This document shows positions 12,088 through 24,440 of a DNA stretch of 64,000 bases, one piece after another (the first letter of the stretch is position 1; every line of letters begins with the position of its first letter). The notes below the pieces were generated by a model. It was not told the origin of the DNA. It was given only the letters and a program-made list of their open reading frames with translations, and made no database searches. This stretch comes from Thuidium tamariscinum (Eukaryota > Streptophyta > Bryopsida > Hypnales > Thuidiaceae): the NCBI GenBank assembly GCA_947034885.2, contig OX344754.2, forward strand, positions 1,116,001 to 1,180,000, in the 5' to 3' direction. A program made the translations under genes and the position numbers.

Positions 12088-13277
12088 GGTGGACTCACTC
12101 GACAAACTCAAGTCTCTCATTCCGTCTATGCGAGCCAAGCTAAAAAATGAACGTAAGAAAATTTGTCTTGAATCCATATCCAGTCTTGCGAAACGAGCTT
12201 GCTGAAACACACCTCAGTCAGCACACCCGAATTTTTGATGCAATTGGTGAAAGGCAATAGCACATTTTTGAAGGAGGTGTCGATCGTATGTTACTGCTGT
12301 GTCTTGAATTGGTGGTAGGGAATATACCCTCCGCTACTTGCTGTCGTAAAATTCTGGTCTGGATGGACAATATCTATGACCTCGCAATTTTGTATTGAAC
12401 TTACTATATTTTCGTTTCTGCAGATAAATTCCGAGAGATTTACAACTTCGCCTTTAGTTGGGCCAAAGAAAAGGTCAGCATTTATTCCTTGTCGCTGCAC
12501 ATTTTGAAAAACTTGCTTAGTACTTTTTGTCTAATCTTGTTTGTTCAGTCTTTTCTTGCTTTCAATGCATGAGTACAGCACTTGTTCGGATTGTCTTTAG
12601 AACCCAAGTCATGACCTTGTTTTATCAAACACGGGCAAAAATCACTGGCGCTGGATACCGCCTTAGGCATGTGGCGACTAGTGTTTGCTGAGCGTTCGTG
12701 GCCTCTCGTTGAGCCGTGGTGTCAGTTCCTGCAAGTAAGACTTTTACATAATTGTACGTGCAAATCTTTTGGTCATCTTTCTCATCTCTGTTTTTCGTTA
12801 GGTATGTTTTTCGTTCCTCTCTCCTTCTAAGTGTAGGGTTAGGTGGACAGGCTAAGCACAACAAAGCTATCTCAAAGGATACTTGGGCCCAACTCCTCGA
12901 GTTTTCCAGGGTAAGTTGATGTTATTGTTCTTACACATGAGCAGCATCAGTTGCAGTAGGATCATCTGGTCAGCTTGATGTTGACGAATCAAGCGAAATT
13001 GATTATCTTTGATTCCTCTGCATGATGACTGTAATGAAGCGTTGGTGCGCATGTTAAGAGAGAGCAGCTAAACGTTTCGTGCCTGGTGATCTTCAATAGT
13101 TGTATGATTGACAAAAAGTAACATTGCAAACTAACAGCTTGTTGGTTCGGTACGCAGACAATCGACCCTACGCTTTCAAACTATGATGTTGAAGGGGCCT
13201 GGCCTTATTTGATCGACGAGTTTGTAGAGTATTTACGGGAAACTGGGGTAGTACATGAGTACATCCTCGTTGATTAA
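12088..13277 (+). pseudogene. 5'-truncated DCN1-like (DCUN1 / PONY domain) gene fragment
   Basis: Exons read by conservation: 12088-12152 (LKSLIPSMRAKLKNE), 12424-12473 (KFREIYNFAFSWAKEK), 12633-12734 (GQKSLALDTALGMWRLVF...), 12851-12910 (AKHNKAISKDTWAQLLEFSR) and 13158-13277 ([20 protein letters not shown]..., stop TAA). Phases match across junctions. This is the C-terminal two thirds of the PONY domain of DCN1-like proteins, scaffold E3s that promote NEDD8 attachment to cullins. The N-terminal part of the protein is absent. The third exon is preceded by AC where an AG acceptor is expected (12631-12632). Truncation and a doubtful splice site argue for a fragment. A 5' end far upstream, past the MITEs, is possible but unlikely. 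Confidence 0.8.
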
Positions 13278-13671
13278 ATAGGCTTGTTTGACTGTTATTG
13301 GTTTTCATTGTGATGAGAATTTCTGCTTTGGGATCATGTATCCAAGTTTTTTTTAGTCATTGGACGGTCGACCAACTGCAAGACGTGTGCTGCAGGCGGA
13401 TTTGTAGTGTTCATACTTTACAAGACTCTACCGTCCACAATGGAAAGTTACATGATAGCATGGAATGGAACCGGGTCTATTGGAAGCTATTATTAAGCAT
13501 GCCAATTTTGAGAAGCGTCAAGTTGCACTTCTGATCATTGGCGTTCATAGGCTATCAAAGTTATTTCTCTTAGTTTCAACATTATTGTTCTGTTTATGGT
13601 CTAATTGTCTTTCTTGTCAAAATGTAGAGGAGTTTATATCAATTAAAACATAAACAGAATCGCATTCTATG
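13278..13671 (+). other. Gene-like remnant, unrecognised
   Basis: Less AT-rich sequence follows the DCN1-like fragment. After a possible acceptor (CTGCAG ending near 13396), one frame reads GFVVFILYKTLPSTMESYMI and then IAWNGTGSIGSYY before a stop near 13495. This looks like the hydrophobic C-terminus of some protein, but I cannot name it. It may be the 3' exon of another captured gene. Confidence 0.3.
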
Positions 13672-13680
13672 ACTCTACAA

Positions 13681-14863
13681 TAGGATTGCTAAAGTATGAG
13701 CAATGAGCGTTGAGCATTGAGCATTGAGCGGGAAGATTTGAGCGTTAAGAATTTTAAGAAAAAAATTTAAGAATGAACATTTAAAAATTAATTTTATAAA
13801 AAATAAATCTTTAGATGTAAATGCCTTATTTCATTCATTACTTTAGATGGATGAAAATAATACCAGATGAATGTAGATGAAAAAATTAAGAACTATGGAT
13901 GTAGATTATTCTTTGGGCTATAAAAGAGCCTTCATTGAAAGAACTTTTTGGCATCAACAAAAGGCCCCTTGAATCTGAAGACTCTTCCTTGGGTTTAAAA
14001 GAGCCTTCGTTGCAAGAAGTTTTGGGTATCAAAAAAGGCTCCTCGAATCCGAGGAGCCTTTCTTGGGTTCCGAGGAGGCTCTTAGGAATTCCGAGGAGGC
14101 TTGTAGGGAGACAATATTAAAAAGCAATGATGATTTTAAGGCCTCTTCGATTCAAGGATGCTCTAAATGAGTTTTTTGGCACAAATGAAGGGCTCATTGA
14201 TTTGAAGTACCCTTATTTTAGTTTCAAAGTAGTTTCAATGAGAGACTTTTTTGGCACCAAAAAATGCTCCTTAGATTCAAAGAGCCTTTTATGAATTCAA
14301 AAAGCCTTATTAAAAAATGCTTTTTGGCACTAGGGAAAAGCTCTTCGAATCTGAGGAGCATTCTTTAGGTTCTAAAAAAGCCTATACTAAGAGAGCCCTT
14401 TGGCTCCAAAGAAGGGCTTTTTGAATTGAGAAACTTTTTTTGGATTCCAAAAAGGTTTTTAGGAAGACGATATTAAAGCACAGATGGTTCAAAGCCTCTT
14501 TGGTTTCAAAGAAGCTTATAATGAGTTGCAAAATTTTTAACAATTTGGAAATTGAATGATGAATGATGGATGATGGATGGATGACATGGATGAAGTTCAT
14601 TCACACATGAATGAATGGGTGTTCATTCATGCAACCTTTCATTATAATATCAACTATTTTTAATAATTTTTCTGTAGATTTAAAAAAAAAATTAAAATTA
14701 AAATTTTTTTGACATTATTATTTTTGGGTTTGATAATACTATTTATTTCTCTAACATGTCTATTTTTAGAAAACATTCTTGCAATGAGCATTCAAGTTTC
14801 ATTGCTCATTGCTCAACGCTCATTGCTCCCTGCTCATACTCTGCTCATACTCTAGCATCGTTA
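13681..14863. mobile_element. Mutator/foldback-like element (1,183 bp) with 9-bp target duplication
   Basis: ACTCTACAA occurs at 13672-13680 and 14864-14872, immediately outside inverted ends. The left end TAGGATTGCTAAAGTATGAG aligns with the complement of the right end, TAACGATGCTAGAGTATGAG. Both ends continue into arrays of GAGCAATGAGC-type words. The interior holds degenerate tandem units around GGCTCCT...AGGAGCC (13935-14480), largely self-complementary, and ATGGATGA runs. A 9-bp duplication is typical of Mutator superfamily elements. No transposase is present. It splits the gene-fragment block. Confidence 0.8.
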
Positions 14864-14872
14864 ACTCTACAA

Positions 14873-15565
14873 GGGAACTAGAACTTCAAGGAAAGAATAA
14901 TTGTGTTGAGCCTAATTTGGTTACCAACTTGCAAATTGCAGAGAAGGAATTGCAAGGTTTGACACACGCCGTCTCACCTGCAAAACATTGCCGTTGTGAT
15001 TCTCTTACAGACAACCATTTCTCACCATGAACGGATCCCACCTCCAGGAATGTCTCAAAATTCCTCAGTTTAAGCTTGCGCAATGTAGTGTCATGGTTAG
15101 TAATCCTACAACTCAAAAATCATTCATTGCTACAACTGTTTATGACAAAACCAGTAACTACATTGAATTGTAAGCTAACCACACCTAATTGCAACACCTA
15201 ATTTCTAATGTGACACTCCAAAATCTGACACAATGAGTTCACGTTGATTTTGAGAATGTAAACCATCTCAAAATTTGAACTCATGTTTGATTTTGGATCA
15301 TCTTTGAGTGCAACTTTGAACCTTTGTAATTTTCACGTGGTATCCAAATAATGCATTCTTTAGTGTGCATTGAAATTCGCTTTGCTTTGCCAACAAGGAA
15401 ATTTAGAAATCAGACCGTTTCAACAATAGTGAACATGCTCAGCACTTATAGTGTCGCAATTAGGCCTGGCTACCTCAGTGCTTCCAAAGAACAAGAGAAG
15501 CGCCATCATGCTCTTGAAAAACAAGGAAAAAATGAATATTAACAGTGTGAAAGTTACAGGCTTAC
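14873..15565. other. Continuation of the gene-fragment block, unrecognised
   Basis: Mixed-composition sequence continues the block interrupted by the Mutator-like insertion. Short open stretches, for example on the plus strand around 15380-15540, look exon-like in composition but match nothing I recognise. Confidence 0.3.
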
Positions 15566-16018
15566 TGTTTCAATAGGAGATTCTCTCTTAACAAGGCCCA
15601 AGAGGTTATCATTCGAAGTGCTGGCGGTCATGATGGACCTGTCTTTGGGCTCCCACAGAATCCGAACGACCTTCAATTGCACCATCGATTTGGTAACGAT
15701 CTCGTTTCCACTCGATTCACCCCACTTCTTGAACTCCATTAATGGAACGGAACGGGACTCAAATTCATCCATCTGCTTGCGGAGGACAAAGATCCGTGTT
15801 GGTCCACAGAGTGCCAGAAACAATTGGCAGGAGCATAAAATTTCACAACGCAATAATAAAGCAAAATTTGCAGAGAGTGAGAGGTTCATGCGATGCAAAA
15901 GATTGAGTTCCAGACCCGATCGGAGAAGGAAGGGATGGAGCAGTACCGGAATATGATGGAGTGGCACATGGGCCTTGAAATAAACGTAGTTGCCCGAACC
16001 ACTCATCCCTTCCGTCAT
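15566..16018 (-). CDS. First coding exon of an unrecognised conserved-looking gene
   Basis: On the minus strand an ATG at 16018 (second in-frame ATG at 16006) opens 151 codons beginning MTEGMSGSGNYVYFKAHVPL. They run to a good donor, ACA|GTAAGC, at 15566/15565; reading on into the intron gives a stop at once. The sequence is mixed: hydrophobic around residues 45-75 (FALLLRCEILCSCQLFLAL, likely one membrane segment), then a charged stretch with KQMDEFESR. The 200 bases upstream look like a real 5' leader. No downstream exon was found, so this is probably a 5' gene piece, the mirror image of the truncated DCN1-like piece at the other side. Function unknown. Confidence 0.5.
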
Positions 16019-16226
16019 AACTTCTTGCTCTAGTCCTCTCTCATCTGCGCAACCAACCTATGTAAAATTGCTGTCCAAAAACACCAAGGCGACGAGCAAG
16101 TATTCATTAGCGCTCAAAAGGAAATCGAACACAGAACACACGCCAAAGATCCACACGGAAAACCCCTAACGAATCCACTCTGAAGCTCACGCCCACACCC
16201 GAGGACAACTGTTCTTAACGTTCAAA

Positions 16227-16290
16227 AAGTTCCCCGTTCCCCTTGGTAGACGCAGCTCCAGTGAATGGACTACCAAGGGGCCCATAAAAA
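16227..16290. repeat. Hairpin-type junction repeat, copy A
   Basis: An 11-bp perfect inverted repeat, CCCCTTGGTAG (16239) and CTACCAAGGGG (16270), is preceded by AAGTTCCCCGTT and followed by CCCATAAAAA. The same arrangement, with the same flanking words, closes the second gene-fragment block at 36012-36087. The sequences on either side of the two copies differ. Confidence 0.8.
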
Positions 16291-17771
16291 TTCTAGGAAT
16301 TCAACAATACAATCAATTTGTAAAAACTCCCCTATTGATCTACAAAATTAAAAGAAGGTAATTAATTTAGACCTTGTGAAAAGTGAAAAGTAAAAATATA
16401 GGCTTGCATTTAGTGCTTGAAAAATTTAAGGTAATCTAAACATGATCTTATATAGTGCAAGGCAAATCAAATATATTAGAGGTATAAGGATAGAAATTTT
16501 TAGAGATTATCCACAAATTTTCATATTTTTTTGGATTGCATAAGATGTCTATGAAAAATCAATCTACTGAATCACTTCAACTAATGATGAAAATTTTCTA
16601 AAAATGATCTAAGTTGTGATAATTTTCAGTGAAAATTAGGATAGAATATTTAGTAATAATAACACACACCAACAAATTTTTAAGTATTAAAACACCAAAA
16701 AGTATCTAAAGAAGTAATTTCATCAAATTTAGGCAAAATTTAAATAAATTCAATGCATTGACTGGCATACTAGGAGCTTGTGACAATGTGACATCCAAAC
16801 AAGCCAAAGAGGAGTATTTTCCTTACTTTGACAATCCTTCTTTACACCCCAAGGAAGCCAAAATATTTAAAAATCAAGAATTTAACCATGTGAGATTTTT
16901 ATATTTCTTTCTCTAGACAATTCATTGGCTTCTTTGAGCCCAAATGACCTAAGAGTTGGTGTTGATGGTAGACCAAACTAACTTGGGCCTTCTAAAACTA
17001 ATGGCATGATCCATTTTTCATTAGGGATTTTTCCAAAAATTAGATAGGGGCCAACAATAGATTTGACTATTTTTTAAGTAATTAGCAATAATTAGTAGTG
17101 AATTCTAAAGAAATATTGAGGTTAGAACAAAAAGAAAGAAGTCTTGGAAAAAGTATAAAAGGATGCCATTTCTTCTCTCAAACCACCTTCTAGTTTCCAT
17201 TGTTAGATCATTAATGCTTTGTATTGAAGTGTTTAGGCCAATTTGTCCATTTGGTGTCCATTTGGTGTTTTGAAAGTACTTTGTTGATTCTTTTTAGTGC
17301 ACTACTAGAAGGATGCAAGGGAGTCTATAAAGCTATAGCACCCTAGTACTTGTTCTCATGGAAAAACGCTGAAATTTTTTATTTTTCGCATTTTTTATTT
17401 TTTTTCAAATTTTGAATTCATATTCAGAATCAGATATCCCAAATTAGCTAGTAGCTCCCCAACATGCCAAAAAAACCCAACGCAAATATAATCCCTAAAC
17501 CCTTGTCAACCCTTAGTAAAATGAGATTTACCCCACTGGCCCACCATCGATGGTACGATTTAACGTTCTGCCTCACTCGGCAGCTCCAATTGCTCTCAGT
17601 CTTCTCAATCTCAACACACTTTCTACAATTATTAATTCTCACAATTACTTGTTTCTTCACAGTTCCTTCACTCCATTCGGTGTTCATAACATAATTTTCC
17701 TCATCCAGTTCTGCAATTGGTAATCTCATTCACATTCCATCAATCAATCCAGTAATTCCACACCCTTAATG
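16291..17771. other. AT-rich spacer, no gene recognised
   Basis: No coding signal. 17400-17760 is slightly less AT-rich but contains no recognisable protein. Confidence 0.5.
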
Positions 17772-17773
17772 TA

Positions 17774-18094
17774 AGAGGTCCTATATGGACCATCTAAGGG
17801 CTGAAACAGAATTTCAGGGAGGTAAAACTTTTAGAAATATTTTTCAGTAAATTTTCCTTGAAAGACAAGTAGAATTGACATCTAATCCAAGTTGTTTCAT
17901 ATTTTTTTGAGCTTTTTTGAATTAGTTATCAAATTTTGAAGTTAAAAGGGCATAGGGCTCTCAAATGGTGCCCTAGCTAAAATGTACATTGTCAGTACAT
18001 TGCTAAAGGCTATGAAAAAGCAACATGTACTAGTACTGTACATTTAAGGTAGGGCACCATTTTAGAACCTACTCCATTTAAGAGCCTTCTACCT
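17774..18094 (+). mobile_element. TA-flanked MITE family 2, copy A (321 bp)
   Basis: Aligns end to end with the copy at 46640-46964. The right end AAGAGCCTTCTACCT is intact, the left end (AGAGGTCC) is eroded, and both are flanked by TA. TA duplication suggests a Tc1/mariner-type mover. Confidence 0.75.
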
Positions 18095-18259
18095 TACAAT
18101 TTTCCAATTGAGCACATACACAAACATACACTACAAAACTCACAATGGCAAACACAATTTCATATTTGTCAAAACCAACAACACATAATTGTTTTACTTC
18201 CTTAAGTGGAAGGAGCACCTTTCACTACCGAGGACAACTGAAAAACCAATTGGCTCACC

Positions 18260-18652
18260 ACTACCTAAGGGGGAAACACCCGATACCACACCCATGTGTA
18301 TCGTACCTTGCATTGGACCCTAGACTCATCCAAAACCATCCCTAGACTACAATTAATGTGTTTGCCAAATACCTGGTTCTAATTTGTTGACGCACATTAA
18401 GGACATATACCAAAATCTGATTGGTTCACTCCTAATTTTAGCAATGTTCAAATTAGGAGGCATCTTTTGGACAGTTTTAGTGCTCTAGGGAGCCAACACT
18501 TTGGAAAATCATAGAAATTACATACGGCATCGAATTTTTTTTTTTTAATATTCATGATTTTCACTTACTAATACTAAAAAAATATTATTTATATAAAAAA
18601 GTGCCTCCAACTATGCTGAATTCCTTATTTGGATGTTTTTGGATGTTTCCAC
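18260..18652 (+). repeat. Dispersed repeat, inverted partner at 49885-50305
   Basis: Runs of matching sequence, for example CTAGACTACAATTAA and ATTGGACCCTA, appear reverse-complemented in the partner, covering about 390 bases with moderate divergence. No ends or coding region were identified; it is likely an old non-autonomous transposon. Confidence 0.65.
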
Positions 18653-18764
18653 TGTAAATAATCACCCACCACTGGAAGACTAGAATGGTACACCCCAACA
18701 CTGACCAATCAGCTTCTACAACGCAACTCCTAGTGAGCCACTCCTGATTGGAAAATTCCCACTA

Positions 18765-19036
18765 AGGTAGGTACACCCAAAAGTGCCAGTTTCTCTACTG
18801 TGCCTACTTCTTGTTATTATGTTGTTCAAATTTTTTTACAGTCTTGTTGGTGAGTGAAAGCATGTTTCAACGCACTAAAGAACAGTGGATTTGGATACCG
18901 TATGCAAAAGTTATTAACAGTCAAAGTGTGTTTCTGAAAGCGCCATCTACAGTCTGGGTACATGACTGATTTTGAAAATCTATGCACGTTGTACAGAGCG
19001 CTTTAAGGTCAGGTGCCATTTTGGGTGTACCTACCT
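18765..19036. mobile_element. TA-flanked MITE family 3 (272 bp)
   Basis: Inverted ends AGGTAGGTACACCCAAAA and complement AGGTAGGTACACCCAAAA (right end at 19036) are identical over 18 bp and flanked by TA on both sides. They share the AGGTAG start with family 2. Non-coding. Confidence 0.82.
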
Positions 19037-20423
19037 TAATCATAAGAGGATTTTTGGGCCCCCAAAAGACCGTTTCAGGGGTGTTCCCTGAAATTGTTCC
19101 CACTACTACAGACCGGCCCCCTGCTGGTCTGAATTTTTTAATTTTGAAAATTAAAAATTAAAAAAAAATTCCAAAAAACTTCAGAATGTATTAAAGAGAA
19201 AAAAAAATGATTTAAAAAATAATTCAAATTTAAAAAATAAAAAATAATAATAATAATAAATAATAAAATTTATTATTTTCTGATGTGGCAGTCGCTCGAC
19301 CACATCAACATTGCGTTCCCAATGTTTCCAACGTTTCCAATGTGTTCCCAACGTTTGGGAACTCGCAGTCTTGTAAACCAACTAGAAATTCTCTTATGAA
19401 TAGCCTAGATGGAATTTCCTATTGATAAAAACTACACATTAACCAAAAATTACCAATTGGTCCCAATTCAAAAATTAAAACTTATCTTACAATAACATTG
19501 GTTGCTTGTATATTGAAACCTTCTTTCATCTACATTTATTTGTTTCATATTTAAAAAGAAAAAAAGGAAGTTCAACAATAAAGTCTTATTTTATTCACGT
19601 AATTAAGAATAAAACTGTTGTGGCTCTGAAACCATCCACTGAAGAAGGAAAAAACAAACTCTTATTATGCTCCAATGTAATTGGAAGTTCATTGACTCAC
19701 AATCAAGTTCCATTTCACAACCTCCTACTGGTGAGTTGTAAAAGACTAGGCGATTTCAAAGCCCTCTCCTATAGTTATACAAAAGTTTTCATTGTTGCAA
19801 TTTGAAGCCAGCTTCGTGATGTATACTAATCTGCAAATTCCCAGAGAATCCACTCTGCGAATTTTGGGATTATAAGCTTTGATGAACTTCGTATTTTGTA
19901 GATTCGGATCTTATAACATAATGTTCAAAGTTTCAGCCAACACATAGGGTAGACCATGAATCACATTTGTACAAGCTTCGAGCATGATCTAGGAATTGCA
20001 ACTAACAATTGAGTGGGAAAAAAATTTCAAAATTTGTCAAAGCTTGACTTTGACAACATCCCAAAAGAGCAAGATTTGAGGCAAGGATTGTCTACATCCT
20101 CAATACGGCCTATAGACACTACATATAGCAAAGTGAAATTCTGCAAAGATGGAGGACATCTAAGGGGCAAATTGGGGATCTTGGCATCCCTAAACTATCA
20201 ATTTAGACTCAATTACAAAGTGCAATTGAAATCCACTTGTAAACTTTTCAAAAAATAATTCAATTTTGAACGTCTAAAAAACATCAGTTGTGATGCATAG
20301 GGATTAATACACAGTATTTTGTTTTCAATCTTGTTGTCTCTCTACATATGCAAAAATGAATGATGCTACTTCATAACTAGAACATGATATCAAAAGTTCT
20401 TCATGCTACACTTCCACTACAAT
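19037..20423. other. Spacer with dispersed-repeat pieces
   Basis: 19120-19280 is A/T low-complexity. 19616-19800 resembles 42080-42235 (AAACCATCCA.TGAAGAAG ... CCCTCTCCTA), so it is a dispersed repeat and not a gene. Confidence 0.5.
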
Positions 20424-20426
20424 ATT

Positions 20427-20696
20427 CACTATAAGAAACCCGTGTTTTTGGTGATGGGCCCTAATTTATTATGAAGGATTTTAGGTGATGTCAATACTGA
20501 CAACCCAAAATTTTTGTGTCAACAAAAATGTCCAATGTAACATCAATGTTAACATAAAAACATTGGACTGTCAACATTGATGTTACCTTGTACATTTTTA
20601 TTGACGTAAATTTTTTGGGTTGTCAACATTGACATCACCTAAAATTCTTCATAAAAAATTAGGACTCATCACCTAAAACATGGGTTTCTTATAGTG
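20427..20696. mobile_element. CACTA-type foldback MITE (270 bp)
   Basis: Left end CACTATAAGAAACCCGTGTT and right-end complement CACTATAAGAAACCCATGTT, with ATT duplicated on both sides. The two halves are complementary almost throughout (GGTGATG, CAACCCAAAA..TTT, CATTGGACT motifs), so a transcript would fold into one hairpin. CACTA ends plus a 3-bp duplication identify En/Spm-type mobility. Confidence 0.88.
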
Positions 20697-20699
20697 ATT

Positions 20700-23005
20700 G
20701 CAAAATGACAATGATTACAAACCTTGATACTTCAATAGCAATTACTTTAGAAACAACATGAGGTCTACATTTAGAGTACAATTTAAATGTTGGAGCTAGC
20801 TAACTATTTAAAAAATATTCAAGTTATTATAGCATGACTTTTGTAAAATATATCGTATTACAACTACTATAGAATATTGTCATAAGCCTCAATACAACCT
20901 TTGATGAAAGCATGCATTGATAGATGAAGGAAATAGTGATTGCATTGGAAAGTACCTCCCATTCCTTTAGTATAGTTGCAATACTATTTCAATGTTTATA
21001 TGGTATAGTATTTAAAATATACTATTGCACAACAAAAGCAATATTGCAACAAATATGTTTCAATAGAAATACAATGTTTTTTCAAAAATAATATTGTTCC
21101 AATACTACTTTTGTATTGCAACAATTTACTTCTAATATTATAGTGCATAAATACCAAAACAATATTGTTTCAATGGAAGGTTACTTTCGTAATGTGTGTC
21201 ATGACTTTCGTTATGATGTTTGATCAATGAATGCATTGACATATTATCATGAATCAATTTATGATGAATGTGCACTAGTAGAGAAGTAGAGATTGCTAGG
21301 AGGTAGAGTGTCTCTAGATGGTGGATTTGTGCATTAAAGATAGAGAATTCTAGTTGGATGACAAGGGCATTGGAGTGACTGGAGATAGATATTTGCAAAC
21401 AATGGATTTATATAGTGGAATTAATTAACTCCGGCTGCATGACTAGAGCACTAGATAAACACAAATATGTTGGAACTTAGAGTAAATTAACCTGAAATAC
21501 AAGATCAAGAGTTGGATAAAAGATGATTTGAATAAGATATAATTGGAGAAGTATGATTAGGACTTTAATTTTAGTAGATGGTTTTAAATAGAATCAAGGA
21601 TAAAAAGCTATAGATAGAAAAGAAGTCCTAGGCTATTTTAAGGACTAGTAGTCTTTATTGATAGTCTTCATTATATAAAATGAAGCTTGGAGGTGAGGAA
21701 ATGCTCTTTGGAGATTGATCCTTTTCTTTGGCCCGGTTGTTAGTTTGCATTTTTTGTAAGACTTTCTTGTTAATAAGTATATTTTCTATTTGTATTTGGC
21801 ATTTGGATTGTTTTATCATTGCTGTAAAAAAGTCACTTATACATACTATAAAATCTCACCTTGGAAAGTTTCTTTGATCATCTTAGAATTGAAAGCTCTT
21901 CCAAGCAGTCAATATAAGATGGTCACTATGGCTATATAGAATACAATCATTTATTGTGAGCTTGGTGAAGAAAACAAGTGTAGAAGCCAACAAATTCTAA
22001 GCCTAAACTTAAAGGATTTGCAATCATTCCATCCTAAATCCTTAGTCCAAGGAAGAAAGCCTTAAAGACCTTGCAAATACCAGCAACACTATAGCAACTT
22101 CTATGCACCCTAAACTACAATGAACAATAACCACATATGATATTATTATAGCATTTAGAAAGTTTGTACATGCAATAAAATAAAGACAAAAACTCAAAAT
22201 TTTAGCCTTTGTTACTCTAGTAGTGGGAGATCTTGTTTAGAAAGTGTAATGTGCATTGTAAGCCTTTGTACCATGCTTCACCCTCAACTTTTCCAACAAA
22301 AGCTGTTGTAGATCAACTATTCTACCATTGGCAGCCCAAGTTGCTTTCTAAAATCCTAAAGCAAAGCACATATTCTAGCTTGCAAAGACCATGAGGAAGA
22401 CAATGTAGGTTCAATTCAAACATTAAAAGAAATCTATAATAATATCCTCTAGCAATACACAAGAAAAACATACAGGCTAAACCACAATATTGAATGTTTG
22501 ATTGTATGCTACTAAGGAAATCTAATAGTATTGAGAATATAGCACACTTTTTCCCACACTTCACCCCCCAGAAAGTTACTTTCCATTCGTGCAATGACCA
22601 TTCAAAATTATATAGAAATGTAGTCACATGTCCATGAAATCAAATGAAATGATGATAATGCAATTGAACCCATTAAACAAGTTAAAAAGAATATAATGTT
22701 TGGAATTCTATTTTTTTCAACTATATACTAAAATGGGAGAGTTATATAGAATTCTACTTTATATATAATTATATACAATATAAATTACCAATGCTATGGT
22801 AGATCTCATGAAAGTATAATTTTTCTTCTAACTAATTGAATTGATCCTATTATTTATTGCACCTAGTTTTCTAAAATTTCAATGGTCTCCGCCAAATATT
22901 TTGCTACAATAATTTCATGGATTGAGCTAAATGTATTCTACAATAGTTTTGGAATTAATAATATTAACCAAGATTTCAAGAATTGTGATGCCTTCCTATA
23001 TTGTA
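20700..23005. other. AT-rich spacer, no gene recognised
   Basis: No credible coding region on either strand. 20880-21180 is rich in ATATTGCAACAA-like words without clear periodicity. Confidence 0.5.
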
Positions 23006-23330
23006 GGGTTATTGCACGAAACACTTGTACTATTTTTCGTCACATGTCTCATGTTGATCTGTTTTTTGACCATAACTTTTGCATTTTTGCTCCAAATGAA
23101 TCAAGATTTTTAGAGAAGATACTCATGACTATCATACACCTTATGTAATTTTTTTTCATAATTTTCAAAAATGTTTTAATATTAAAATAGTACTAAAAAT
23201 TGAATGTCACAAATGACAATTTGGAGGTTTTTAGTACTAAGGAGTACCTTTTTTTTAATGATTTTAAGATGAAATTTGGATGAGATGGTCTTGTACAGTA
23301 GACTTCTAGATTTATAAGGAATTATTTTTA
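23006..23330 (-). mobile_element. TIR MITE family 1, diverged partial copy
   Basis: Begins GGGTTATTGCACGAAACACTT, an eroded version of the family end, and follows the order of the inverted copy at 62400 (CCATAACTTTTGCAT; CAATTTGGAGG). The far end cannot be located. Confidence 0.5.
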
Positions 23331-23859
23331 AAAATAGTTAATTTTATGTGGTGTAGAAGTCTACAAAGTGAGCGTCTTTCTACTTATATTTTGAAATATA
23401 TAAAATATTATTTTGGTGGATTTTTTGGTGAATGACCATCTCTATAAAGTTGTTGCAAATGGCCATCTCCATGTTTTTATTTTTTGTATTTACTTATTTT
23501 TACTATTTTTTCCTAATTAAAATATGAAGGTATGTATTTTCTTGAGGTTTGATACTTTTCAAGTTCTCCTAGTTAGAGAAATTTTCTACACAATTCCTTC
23601 TGTAGGTACTTTCATCTTAAAGGTGTATACATAAGTCATATTTTTTTTAATCTAAAATTAATTTTCTAATGTAATAGTACTCTAAATTTGTCAAGAGTAC
23701 AGTGTAGGCGCTTCATTCCCACCCTTGGAATTAAGCGATCACAACTAGGCTCTTTTTTGTAAACTACTCCTATGGGTGCCTAAGCGTCAAATCCACTGTG
23801 CCTTCCAAGCAATGGATCTTTTGCTATTCTAATTTTCCTAATGCATGGGTTGGTTTTAC

Positions 23860-24440
23860 CTAACACGTCCCTCCTACTTGCCCTAGGTGTGGGCTTGTTT
23901 CGTTCTCTTGTCCTACTTCTATGTGTGTTCCTACTCTACTCGTTTCGTTCTCTTGTCCCACTTTTATGTGTTTTCCTACTCTACTTTTATGTGTTGTATT
24001 TGGTTAAGTCTACTCTACGTATGGCGTTCTCTACCCCATCTCTACGTCTTTGTATTGGTTTTAATCTACTCTACATATTTGTCTTGGCTTTAGTCTATTA
24101 TATGTATTTGTTTTGGTTTTGATCTACTCTACGTATTTGTCTTTGTTTTAATCTACTCTACATATTCATCTTGGCTTTAGTCTATTCTCCTTATTTGTTT
24201 TGGTTTTGATCTACTCTATGTATTTGTATTCTTTTATCCTACTCTACGTATTTGTATTCTTTTATCATATTCTATGTATTTGTCTTTGTTTTAATCTACT
24301 CTACGTATTTGTCTTTGTTTTAACCTACTCTATGTATGGTATCTTCTTATTCTACTCTACGCCTTGTATTTGTCTAATCTACCTCTACATATGGTATTTC
24401 CTTATTCTACTTCTATGGTTATGTATTTGTTCCTTCTATT
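23860..24440 (+). repeat. Pyrimidine-rich minisatellite (~28-30 bp unit)
   Basis: Units built on TCTACTCTACGTATTTGTCT followed by TTG.TTTTAA or TTTTGGTTTTGA repeat imperfectly many times. The open frames across it are low-complexity Tyr/Leu/Phe strings and are not genes. Confidence 0.8.
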
